Both the position numbers and the translations under genes were made by a program. A stretch of 64,000 nt of DNA, taken from the NCBI GenBank assembly GCA_019114445.1, contig DXFL01000019.1, forward strand, positions 1-64,000, written 5' to 3'. Of this stretch, positions 1 to 9,270 are shown piece after piece. How positions within the stretch are numbered: position 1 is the stretch's first letter; each line of letters starts with the position of its first letter. A model generated the notes under the pieces. That model searched no databases. It was not told the DNA's origin and saw nothing but the letters and a program-made list of their open reading frames with translations. This DNA is from Candidatus Barnesiella excrementigallinarum. GTDB lineage: Bacteria; Bacteroidota; Bacteroidia; Bacteroidales; Barnesiellaceae.

Positions 1-1185
1 TTCATTTGCTCTGCCATACTGTACCTCGGCCTTATCGGAGGCTCGACTATGGGACTATATGCACAAACCGAAAACGGTGAGACCAATTCTATTGTCGCCG
101 ATACTGCGGCTACGCCCCATATAAAGGAACAAAAAACGAATATCTTTCAAAAAGTACTGAACTACTTTGAAAATTCGAATAAACCCGAACCCGACAAAAA
201 ATTCGACTTCGGAATCTTGGGTGGTCCCCACTACTCCTCCACCACAAAACTGGGTATAGGTATCGTCGCCTCCGGCTCGTACCGTATGCGCAACGATTCC
301 ATTACCCGCCGCTCCAACGTCTCGCTCTATGGCGATGCCACCACCAGCGGATTCTTGCTGATAGGCTTACGGGGGAACAACATTTTCCCCGAAAACCGAT
401 ACCGTATAGATTACGACTTTTTCCTCTATACATTCCCCAGCGATTTTTGGGGTATCGGCTATACCAACGGGAACAACAATGCCAACAAAAGTTCGTATAA
501 CCGGCTCGAAACCATTTTGCGTGTCGACTGGCTGGCACAGTTTCACAAATACCTCTACGGCGGTATCTCCACAGGCTTCAACTGGGTTAAAGGTTCCGAC
601 TTTACCAAGCCGCAACTTCTCGTAGGCGAAGCGCACGAAGTAACCAGTACCAGTTTGGGAGTTACCCTTATATACGACAGCCGCGATTTTATTACCAATG
701 CGGCAAAAGGAATCTATGTAAGGATAAACCAACGATTTTTCCCGGAGTTCCTCGGCAACAAAAATCCTTTCACCCGCACCGATTTCACCTTCGACAACTA
801 TCACCGGCTATGGGAAGGCGCAATCCTTGCCTTCGACCTGAACGGCGAATTCAACTATGGGAAAGTACCCTGGAATATGCTTGCGACACTGGGAGGTTCG
901 AGCCGTATGCGGGGATACTACGAAGGCCGATACCGCGACAAAAATTCGATCGAAGCTCAAATAGAGTTACGACAGCATATTTGGCACCGAAACGGAATTG
1001 CCCTATGGGTAGGTGCCGGCAACGTATTCCCCTCTTTCGACCGTTTCCAATGGAACCACACCTTACCGAACTACGGGATTGGTTACCGCTGGGAATTTAA
1101 AGACCGGGTGAACATACGTATCGATTACGGGTTTGGTAAAAAAGGACAATCGGGATTCATATTCAACATCAATGAAGCATTTTAA
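1..1185 (+). CDS. Outer membrane protein of the BamA/TamA (D15 surface antigen) beta-barrel family, 5' end outside window
   Basis: Frame is open from base 1 (FICSAILYLGLIGGSTMGLYAQ, signal-peptide-like); C-terminal barrel with GGSSRMRGYYEGRYRDKNSIEAQIELR and a terminal aromatic residue. Confidence 0.8.
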   Translation, partial: FICSAILYLGLIGGSTMGLYAQTENGETNSIVADTAATPHIKEQKTNIFQKVLNYFENSNKPEPDKKFDFGILGGPHYSSTTKLGIGIVASGSYRMRNDSITRRSNVSLYGDATTSGFLLIGLRGNNIFPENRYRIDYDFFLYTFPSDFWGIGYTNGNNNANKSSYNRLETILRVDWLAQFHKYLYGGISTGFNWVKGSDFTKPQLLVGEAHEVTSTSLGVTLIYDSRDFITNAAKGIYVRINQRFFPEFLGNKNPFTRTDFTFDNYHRLWEGAILAFDLNGEFNYGKVPWNMLATLGGSSRMRGYYEGRYRDKNSIEAQIELRQHIWHRNGIALWVGAGNVFPSFDRFQWNHTLPNYGIGYRWEFKDRVNIRIDYGFGKKGQSGFIFNINEAF

Positions 1186-2857
1186 CCGACTGTTCACACA
1201 GCAACGATTGTTCGTACTCTTTTTGGGAATCATGTTGGTTCCCAATATTTTTCTATGCTTTACCGAACCGCTTCCCCTTCTCTTCAAAGGGAGTTACCTA
1301 CTCATTCCGGGAGCACTTTATCTGCTGTTGTTGAATCTTTCCCGCAAGCCGGGCATTACCTTTTGGGCTCTCCTCCCGCTCCATTTTGTCGGCGCGTTCC
1401 AACTGGTATTGCTCTATCTTTTTGGCAACTCGGTCATCGCCTCCGATATGTTCCTCAATATGTTCACCACCAACAGCGGCGAAGCCTTCGAACTGCTCGG
1501 CAAGCTGGCACCGGCGGTCATAGGGGTATTTTTGCTCTATATCCCTGCATTAGCGCTTGCCGTCTATTCCATACGCCGACCCGACACCCTTCGGCCCCTC
1601 TTCCGAAAAAGAGTATTCATGCTGGCCTTGATCATGCTCTGCTGCGGAGTGTTCACCTACACCCCTGCCCACCGCAAAGCGCCCCATATAGCCCGGCTCG
1701 ACAACCTCTACCCCATCAACGCCTTCAACAATGCCCGATTTGCCCTCCTCAGTTGGAGGGCCGCCCAAGAGTATCGGCACACCTCCAAAAACTTCGACTA
1801 TCAGGCCGTATCGACAAGAGAATCCAACCTGCCCGAAATCTACATCTTCGTCATTGGCGAAACTTCCCGGGCCGAGAACTGGGGATTATACGGATATGAA
1901 CGGAACACCACTCCGCTACTCTGCGCCCGGCACGATATTATCCGGTTCGACGACGTCCTCACACAAATCAACGCCACCCACAAAAGCGTTCCTCTCATGC
2001 TATGCCCGGCCAGCGCCCTCGATTACGACCAAATCTACCGGCAGAAAAGTTTGATTACGGCATTTAAACAAGCCGGCTTTCACACCGCTTTCATCTCCAA
2101 CCAACTGCGCAACGGTTCGTTTACCGATTTTTTCGCCGACGAAGCCGACTGCACCCTCTACCTTACCGCACCCAAAGACACCCCGCACCTGAACGACAAT
2201 GCCCTGCTGCCGGTCGTCGACTCGTTGCTTCACAGCCAAGCACCGAAACAACTGATCATATTACACACCTACGGCTCCCATTTCAACTATTGCGAACGAT
2301 ACACTCCCGATTGCCGACGATTCACGCCCGACCACATCGAGAAAATAGACCGTAAAAACCGGCAAGCCATGATCAATGCCTATGACAACTCGATTGCTGC
2401 TACCGACCAATTTCTCGACCAAGTAATCGACCGGCTCGACCGTACCGGCAAGACTGCTGCCATGCTATACCTCTCGGACCACGGGGAAGACCTGCTCGAC
2501 GACAGCCGCGAACGATTCTTGCACGCCTCACCACGTCCCACCTACTACCAGTTGCACGTCCCGTGTATCCTTTGGTTTTCGCCCCGCTACACCAGCCAGT
2601 TCCCTCACGACATAGAACAGGCTCAGGCACACCGCATCACCCCCTTCGACTCACGAGTCGCATTTCATACCCTGCTCGACATCGGAGGCATAGCGACCGA
2701 TTACCGCAACGACAAACTCTCGCTCGTGAGCGCCTCATTCCACCCCGGAAAACGGTACTACATGGGCGAACGCAACACTCCTATACCGGTGCAACATATC
2801 CCATTCGGCAAAGAGGATCGCCATGCCTTCGAATTACACAATATCTCGGCCCAATAA
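1172..2857 (+). CDS. Sulfatase-fold phosphoethanolamine transferase (EptA/CptA-like)
   Basis: N-terminal transmembrane segments followed by IYIFVIGETSRAENWGLYGYERNTTP, THKSVPLMLCPAS and YLSDHGEDLLDD; start chosen at MKHFNRLF, overlapping the previous gene. Confidence 0.85.
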   Translation: MKHFNRLFTQQRLFVLFLGIMLVPNIFLCFTEPLPLLFKGSYLLIPGALYLLLLNLSRKPGITFWALLPLHFVGAFQLVLLYLFGNSVIASDMFLNMFTTNSGEAFELLGKLAPAVIGVFLLYIPALALAVYSIRRPDTLRPLFRKRVFMLALIMLCCGVFTYTPAHRKAPHIARLDNLYPINAFNNARFALLSWRAAQEYRHTSKNFDYQAVSTRESNLPEIYIFVIGETSRAENWGLYGYERNTTPLLCARHDIIRFDDVLTQINATHKSVPLMLCPASALDYDQIYRQKSLITAFKQAGFHTAFISNQLRNGSFTDFFADEADCTLYLTAPKDTPHLNDNALLPVVDSLLHSQAPKQLIILHTYGSHFNYCERYTPDCRRFTPDHIEKIDRKNRQAMINAYDNSIAATDQFLDQVIDRLDRTGKTAAMLYLSDHGEDLLDDSRERFLHASPRPTYYQLHVPCILWFSPRYTSQFPHDIEQAQAHRITPFDSRVAFHTLLDIGGIATDYRNDKLSLVSASFHPGKRYYMGERNTPIPVQHIPFGKEDRHAFELHNISAQ

Positions 2858-3166
2858 AAGATATTTAAATTCTATTTCAAGGCAAGGCAGGATAAATAAA
2901 AATATATTTCATTCATAATCAATATGATAAAAGATCTTATTTTCTTCCCTTTTTATGGCTTAGAAAAAGAGCGAATAAAAAAAGTCATTATATTTGTATG
3001 AAATAGGATACGCCTTAACAAAAAAACTTCAAACGAGCTTGGTTTTTTGCGTGCGACTTTTCCTATATTTGTATGGATAAAATACCGACAAGCCGTATAG
3101 AGAAGGGGAACGCCCAGCTCTACGGTCACCGGCAAAAATCTGTGACAACACCCAAACAAGAGCTAT

Positions 3167-3928
3167 ATGGACAACATTGCGTCTTCGAGATCAGAATGTA
3201 TCGTTCTCATTCCCACCTACAACGAGAAAGAGAATATCGCTGCGATTATCCATGCCGTATTCGAGCTGCCTCGCCAATTTCATATTCTCATCATCGACGA
3301 CAACTCTCCCGACGGAACCGCCGATATTGTCAAATCGTTGCAAAAGCAATTCCCCGGAGCGCTTCACCTGTTGGAAAGAGCGGGCAAACAGGGATTGGGC
3401 ACGGCCTACATCGCCGGTTTCAAATGGGCTATCGAACATCGGTACGAATTTATTTTCGAAATGGATGCCGATTTCTCCCACAATCCGCAAGACCTCATGA
3501 AACTGCTGGCCGCCTGCAAAACCGGAGGCGCCGATATGGCCATAGGTTCGCGCTACGTAACCGGAGTAAACGTTGTAAACTGGCCTATGGGCCGGGTAAT
3601 GATGTCGTATTTCGCTTCGAAATATGTACGCATCATCACCGGCATGAAGGTGCACGATACCACCGCCGGATTTGTGTGCTACCGGCGACGAGTACTCGAA
3701 ACCATCGGGCTCGACTCTATCCGCTTCAAAGGATATGCCTTTCAAATAGAGATGAAATTCACCACCTACAAATGCGGGTTCCGCATTACCGAAGTTCCCA
3801 TCATATTTATCAACCGGGTACTGGGCGAAAGTAAAATGAACAGCAGTATCTTTGGAGAGGCGGTATTCGGAGTCATCAGGCTGAAAATTGACAGTTGGTT
3901 CCGCAAATATCCCAAACCGATATACTAA
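3167..3928 (+). CDS. Polyprenol monophosphomannose synthase-like glycosyltransferase, GT2
   Basis: VLIPTYNEKENI, IIDDNSPDGTADIV, EMDADFSHNPQDL and GSRYVTGVNVVNWPMGRV are typical of the DPM1 family. Confidence 0.88.
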   Translation: MDNIASSRSECIVLIPTYNEKENIAAIIHAVFELPRQFHILIIDDNSPDGTADIVKSLQKQFPGALHLLERAGKQGLGTAYIAGFKWAIEHRYEFIFEMDADFSHNPQDLMKLLAACKTGGADMAIGSRYVTGVNVVNWPMGRVMMSYFASKYVRIITGMKVHDTTAGFVCYRRRVLETIGLDSIRFKGYAFQIEMKFTTYKCGFRITEVPIIFINRVLGESKMNSSIFGEAVFGVIRLKIDSWFRKYPKPIY

Positions 3929-3954
3929 CCCCCTCAAATATAGACGTACCGACC

Positions 3955-5304
3955 ATGTGCAGGACAATCATCAAAAACGGAATGATCGTAAATGAAGGCT
4001 CGCACTTTGTCGGGTCGATCATAATCGACGGTGAGTTTATCGAAACCATCATACCGGGCGAACTTCCCGGCCATATTGCCGACACCGCCCAACGTATGGT
4101 CGATGCCAAAGGAAAATGGATATTACCCGGCGTAATCGACGACCAAGTGCATTTCAGGGAACCGGGGCTCACCCACAAAGCCGAAATCGCCACCGAATCG
4201 ATTGCCGCAGTGGCGGGTGGGGTCACGTCGTTTATGGATATGCCCAACACACTCCCCCAAACAACCTCGCTCGAAGCGCTCGAATGGAAGTACAACCGCG
4301 CGGCCGAAGTGTCACCTGCCAATTACTCGTTCTACATCGGTGCCACCAACGACAACTTCGAGGTTCTCAAACGGGTCGATTTCTCGCAAGTTTGCGGAGT
4401 AAAAATATTCATGGGATCATCGACCGGCAATATGCTCGTCGACAACGATACATCGCTGCGGAAAATCTTCGCCGAAATTCCGGCGCTCATTGCCGTGCAT
4501 TGCGAAAAGGAAGAGATTATACAAGCCAACAAAAAATACTATACCGAACGGTTCGGCGAAGAGTTGCCCATCTTCTTCCACCCGCTCATTCGTAGTGCCG
4601 AAGCTTGCTATGCGTCATCGGCACAAGCCGTGGAACTCGCCACACAATACGGCACCCGGCTACACTTGCTACACCTGTCGACCGCACGGGAAACCACCCT
4701 GCTCGATCAGTCGCCGCTCTCCGAAAAACGCATTACCGGCGAAGTGTGCGTACACCACCTTTGGTTCGACGACAACGACTATGCCCAATACGGGAACCGA
4801 GTAAAATGGAATCCGGCCATCAAAACCTGCGGCGACCGTCAAGCCCTGCGCGAAGCCCTGCACAACAACCGGCTCGATGTCGTTGCCACCGACCATGCTC
4901 CCCACCTGTGGAGCGAGAAACAAGGCTCGTGCCTCAAAGCCGCTTCGGGCGGTCCATTGGTACAACACTCCCTGCAACTCATGTTGGAATTGTCTCAACA
5001 AGGCGTATTTACCCTCGAACAAGTTGTCGAAAAAATGTGCCATGCCCCGGCTCAACTCTATCGCATAGATCGTCGAGGACATCTTCGTCCCGGATATTAT
5101 GCCGACCTCGTTGTAGTCGATCCCTGCAAGCCCTATACGGTCACACCCGAAAATATCCTGTCGAAATGCCGTTGGTCGCCCTTCGAAGGTCATACCTTCC
5201 CCGCCACAATCGAACGCACCTTTGTCAACGGCCACGAAGTGTTTGCCGAAGGAAAACCTTCGGGAAAAACACAGGGGAAACGACTGGCATTTCGAACCGA
5301 CTGA
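3955..5304 (+). CDS. pyrC: Dihydroorotase
   Basis: DDQVHFREPGLTHKAEIATES, ATDHAPHLWSEK and an amidohydrolase fold; start chosen at MCRTIIKNG. Confidence 0.88.
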   Translation: MCRTIIKNGMIVNEGSHFVGSIIIDGEFIETIIPGELPGHIADTAQRMVDAKGKWILPGVIDDQVHFREPGLTHKAEIATESIAAVAGGVTSFMDMPNTLPQTTSLEALEWKYNRAAEVSPANYSFYIGATNDNFEVLKRVDFSQVCGVKIFMGSSTGNMLVDNDTSLRKIFAEIPALIAVHCEKEEIIQANKKYYTERFGEELPIFFHPLIRSAEACYASSAQAVELATQYGTRLHLLHLSTARETTLLDQSPLSEKRITGEVCVHHLWFDDNDYAQYGNRVKWNPAIKTCGDRQALREALHNNRLDVVATDHAPHLWSEKQGSCLKAASGGPLVQHSLQLMLELSQQGVFTLEQVVEKMCHAPAQLYRIDRRGHLRPGYYADLVVVDPCKPYTVTPENILSKCRWSPFEGHTFPATIERTFVNGHEVFAEGKPSGKTQGKRLAFRTD

Positions 5305-5579
5305 ATAAAAATCGAAGGGGTGTTAATAGAGGTTCACACTCCTTAATTTTTCATAAAAGTTCATTCCCTCAAAAGATAGAAGTAATTTTTCGTAGATTTT
5401 TATTCCAAAGTTTACTACTTTTATCCTATAAAATAATGCTGTTTTATACTAACATCACACATTAGGCTTATTCATCTTGCACCCGTAGCGTATCTTTTAC
5501 CTTACCGAACAAGATTAGGCTTATTTGCGTCAATACAAAAAACACAACATATTCATTTCAATAAAACAGATCTACTCTC

Positions 5580-6983
5580 ATGAAAACTTTCTCGAAAAAA
5601 TGGGTCGCAGCACTCTTGATTCTACTCTGCTCGACAACAATCTCAGCCAAAATGCCCAAATACATATTTTACTGTATAGGCGATGGCATGAGTTTCTCAC
5701 ACGTTACGGCTACACAACTGTACTACGAACATGGGAACTACCACAACGGCGAAGAATCTTTGATATTTCTCGATTTTCCGGTTCGATCGGCCATCAGGAC
5801 CTATGCCAACAACAGCCTCATTACCTGTTCGGCTGCTGCCGGTACAGCCTTAGCCACCGGACACAAGACCAATTTGGAACACATCGGAATCGATCCCGAT
5901 AAAAAACCGCTCACTTCCATCGCCAAACAATTACGAGACAAAGGATACGGAATCGGAATCATTACCAGCGGACAACTCGACGACGCTACTCCCGCCGCTT
6001 TCTATGCTACACAAATGAGAAAAGAAGCCTACCTTATCGGGAAAGATGGAGCAGACAGCCAATTCGACTTCTTGGCGGGCAGTACCGTAAGAAGACTTTA
6101 CGACACAATTCCCGAAAACCCCTATCTATTCGACTACTACCAACAAAAAGGCTATACGATATGCCGAGGCCCCGAAGGCTATAATGCGCACAAAAATGCC
6201 GATAAAATACTTTTGCTCGACGCCGATTCGACCCTCCGCTCTTGGCTCCCCTACTTTATCGAAAGAGAACCCGACCAAATGGGCTTGGAATTTATGGTTC
6301 AAGCCGGCATCGAGAAACTATACAATAACAAGCAAAAGAAAGGTTTCTTTATGATGATCGAAGCCGCCAGTATCGACCACGCCTCTCACCCCCGCGATTT
6401 AGCCACGGCCATTAAAGAGACCATCGAATTCGACCAAAGCATACGCATTGCCTACGAATTTTACAAAAAGCATCCCGACGAAACCCTCATCATCGTTACA
6501 GCCGACCACGAAACCGGTGGCCTTACCATAGGCGAAGGGACTTTACGGCCCCTCTATATGGAGTATGTGAACTATCAAACCATGTCCAAAGAATCTCTTT
6601 CCAAACTATTCAGCAAAATGAGGCAGACCGGCGAAATAGACACTTGGGAAAAGGCAAAAAAAATATTGGCCCAAAACACCGGGCTGTGGGACAAAATACC
6701 GGTGAATGCAGGTGAAGAGGCCCAACTTATGCAGTGCTATTACGAAACCGTACAAAAGAAAAGCTCCAAAAAAGAGATTACGTTATATACCAACAGCGAA
6801 CCGCTCATTGCCGATGCCATTGCCTTGCTTAATAAAAAAATAGGAGTAGGCTGGACGACTTTCTCCCATACAGGTAGTTTCGTTCCGTTCTATGCCATCG
6901 GCAGCCAAGCATCCCTCTTCGGGACACTAAACGACAATACCGAAATACCTAATACCCTGCGGAAAATCATGAAAATAAAATAA
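5580..6983 (+). CDS. Alkaline phosphatase
   Basis: Signal peptide; YCIGDGMSFSHVTATQLY, TCSAAAGTALATGHKTN and TADHETGGLTIGEG. Confidence 0.9.
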   Translation: MKTFSKKWVAALLILLCSTTISAKMPKYIFYCIGDGMSFSHVTATQLYYEHGNYHNGEESLIFLDFPVRSAIRTYANNSLITCSAAAGTALATGHKTNLEHIGIDPDKKPLTSIAKQLRDKGYGIGIITSGQLDDATPAAFYATQMRKEAYLIGKDGADSQFDFLAGSTVRRLYDTIPENPYLFDYYQQKGYTICRGPEGYNAHKNADKILLLDADSTLRSWLPYFIEREPDQMGLEFMVQAGIEKLYNNKQKKGFFMMIEAASIDHASHPRDLATAIKETIEFDQSIRIAYEFYKKHPDETLIIVTADHETGGLTIGEGTLRPLYMEYVNYQTMSKESLSKLFSKMRQTGEIDTWEKAKKILAQNTGLWDKIPVNAGEEAQLMQCYYETVQKKSSKKEITLYTNSEPLIADAIALLNKKIGVGWTTFSHTGSFVPFYAIGSQASLFGTLNDNTEIPNTLRKIMKIK

Positions 6984-7013
6984 ACACGCCGAAACTTTTA
7001 TCGGGCAAAAATC

Positions 7014-7059
7014 ATTTGAGGCGGGGACGTTCAAACATCTCCGCCTCAAATATTTTTTA
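7014..7059 (+). terminator. Rho-independent terminator after the alkaline phosphatase gene
   Basis: ATTTGAGGCGGgGA ... TCtCCGCCTCAAAT stem followed by ATTTTTT. Confidence 0.8.
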
Positions 7060-7080
7060 GCAAGCATTATCGAATCGCAC

Positions 7081-7113
7081 AAAAAAAGAGCTATTCCCTC
7101 GCGGGAGTAGCTC
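7081..7113 (-). terminator. Terminator of the small lipoprotein gene
   Basis: GAGCTATTCCC-TCGC-GGGAGTAGCTC hairpin; a T7 tract follows on the minus strand. Confidence 0.75.
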
Positions 7114-7139
7114 CAATTCTTTTCTTTTCGAGTTGCAAA

Positions 7140-7340
7140 TTATTCAGCAACAACAGCAGCAGCTGTATCAACAGCAGCAGAGTCAACAGCAACAGTATCA
7201 ACTACTTCTACTGCAACTTCTTCTACAACAGCAACACTGTCAGTAGCTTCTGTAGATTCAGCAGCTTTATTGCCACAAGAAGCGAAAGACATTGCAAATG
7301 CAACAGCGAAGAACAAAACTAACTTTTTCATTTCCTTCAA
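7140..7340 (-). CDS. Small low-complexity lipoprotein (V/A/D/S/T/E-rich)
   Basis: MKKLVLFFAVAFAMSFASCGNK lipobox, then VAVVEEVAVEVVDTVAVDSAAVDTAAAVVAE; flanked by its own terminator. Confidence 0.75.
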   Translation of the reverse strand: MKEMKKLVLFFAVAFAMSFASCGNKAAESTEATDSVAVVEEVAVEVVDTVAVDSAAVDTAAAVVAE

Positions 7341-7473
7341 ATTAAAGATAAAACAATATTTTTTTGCTTCAAAAACGATACAAAGGTATACATTCTTTTT
7401 ATATGTTGTACATCTAAACTTACTTTTTTTTCAGAATCTTTTTATTTTTCTATAAAAAATCTCTCAAAAAGGG

Positions 7474-9135
7474 TCAATTATCATATAAATACCGCTTTAT
7501 ACTCCGTTTCGGTGTCTTTTCAAACTCGTTGGGATAAAGTTGGATACGAGATATTTGTTCGTAAGGAGCCAACATTTTGTTTAAATTATTTCGAACTTCC
7601 TCCATCGCCATAGGCAAATCGCGGTTAGAAACACCGTAACTGTCCATTGCTTCATAATCGGGACACACCAAAGCAACCAGTTTTCCTTCACGTTCCACCA
7701 CCAAACTCTCCATTACAAACGGCATATTGTTTAGCTTTGCTTCTATCTCCTCGGGATAGATATTCTGCCCGTTCGAAGTAAGAATCATCGTTTTATAACG
7801 GCCTTTTATAAATATGGTACCGTCGGGAGTCATGGTTCCCATATCGCCGGTGTGCAACCAGCCCTCTTCATCGAAAACAGCTTTGGTTGCCTCCTCGTTT
7901 TTGTAATAACCTTTCATTACATGTTCTCCGCGCACACAGATCTCGCCCGGTATGTTTTCGGGGTCGAGCGAATCGATTTTGGTTTCGACATATCCAAACA
8001 ACGTACGTCCCGAAGAACCCGGTCGGAACTCCCTGTGCGGCGTGTAACTTATCAGGGGGGCACATTCGGTCATTCCGTATCCTACGGTAAAGGGGAATTT
8101 TATCTTATGCAAAAAGGCCTCGACCTCGCGATTGATAGGGGCCCCTCCTACAATTACCTCTTCGAACCGTCCTCCAAAGGCATCGGTAAGTTTCTTACGT
8201 ACTTGACCGTAAATACGGCTGTCCAATATAGGAATATTCAAGGCCCAGCGCATAGGGGTTTTGTTCAGTAACGGTTGTATTTGCTTCTTATAAATTTTCT
8301 CCAATATCAACGGTACGCAAATAATCAAATTGGGCCGTACCTCCTCCAATGCCTTCAATAGAATTTTAGGCGAAGGGACTTTCCCCAACAAAGTAACGTG
8401 TGTACCTACGGCCAACGGCACCAACAAATCGAAAGCGCAACCATAAGCATGAGCCAACGGCAAAAACGAAATACACTTGCTACCCCTGTAATGCAAATGC
8501 GAACGAATACCAAACATGACATTGCCCGCCAAATTATTGCCGGTAAGCATTACTCCCTTGCTGAATCCCGTGGTTCCCGAAGTATAATTAATGAGTATTA
8601 CCTTGTCATTATCCAAATCGGCATATTTTATATCTTCCCGGGAAAATCCATTCGGATAAGCAAGCTTGAACCGACGTTTCATGTCGCGCAAACATTTTGC
8701 AATCTCTTCTCCGTCGCGTTGCACCAGACAAGAAAAATCTTGCAACGAAATGGCCGCACGCACCTCAGGAAGTTTTTCCATCTCGATATTTTCCCAAATG
8801 TGATCTCCCACAAAAAGCAATACCGAATCGGAATGATTAATAATATGGTGTATGTCGTGCGGGTTGAACTCTTGCAAAATAGGGACCAAAATAGCTCCAT
8901 ACGACACCGTAGCCATGAAAGCGACACACCAATTGGGCGTGTTTTTGCCCACCAAAGCAATTTTGTCGCCCCTGCGGATTTGACAATGACGGAAGAGAAT
9001 ATGCAACTTGGCTATCTCCCGAGCCATATCCTGATAGGTATAACTTCGCTGTTCGTTGTAATCGGTTAACGCTGGCAAATCCCAATTTTCACGAAAACTC
9101 GACTCATATATCTTTATAAAATTTTCGGGAATCAT
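7474..9135 (-). CDS. AMP-dependent synthetase/ligase, long-chain acyl-CoA synthetase-like
   Basis: INYTSGTTGFSKGVMLTGNN, GYGMTECAPLISY, GWLHTGDMG and KRYLYDN. Confidence 0.9.
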   Translation of the reverse strand: MIPENFIKIYESSFRENWDLPALTDYNEQRSYTYQDMAREIAKLHILFRHCQIRRGDKIALVGKNTPNWCVAFMATVSYGAILVPILQEFNPHDIHHIINHSDSVLLFVGDHIWENIEMEKLPEVRAAISLQDFSCLVQRDGEEIAKCLRDMKRRFKLAYPNGFSREDIKYADLDNDKVILINYTSGTTGFSKGVMLTGNNLAGNVMFGIRSHLHYRGSKCISFLPLAHAYGCAFDLLVPLAVGTHVTLLGKVPSPKILLKALEEVRPNLIICVPLILEKIYKKQIQPLLNKTPMRWALNIPILDSRIYGQVRKKLTDAFGGRFEEVIVGGAPINREVEAFLHKIKFPFTVGYGMTECAPLISYTPHREFRPGSSGRTLFGYVETKIDSLDPENIPGEICVRGEHVMKGYYKNEEATKAVFDEEGWLHTGDMGTMTPDGTIFIKGRYKTMILTSNGQNIYPEEIEAKLNNMPFVMESLVVEREGKLVALVCPDYEAMDSYGVSNRDLPMAMEEVRNNLNKMLAPYEQISRIQLYPNEFEKTPKRSIKRYLYDN

Positions 9136-9160
9136 AGTTGAAAATTTAATAGTTTAATCG

Positions 9161-9168
9161 CAAATATA
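9161..9168 (-). promoter_or_regulatory. Bacteroidetes -7 box (TATATTTG on minus) for the acyl-CoA synthetase gene
   Basis: CAAATATA on plus, 26 bp upstream of the start codon. Confidence 0.55.
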
Positions 9169-9270
9169 CAACTTTGTTTGTAAAATCGCTCATTCATACA
9201 CAACTATTAAAGCCCGTCGGAAGGATATTTTCAAACGAAATGAGTAACTTTGTCACCTATATTGCACTTC

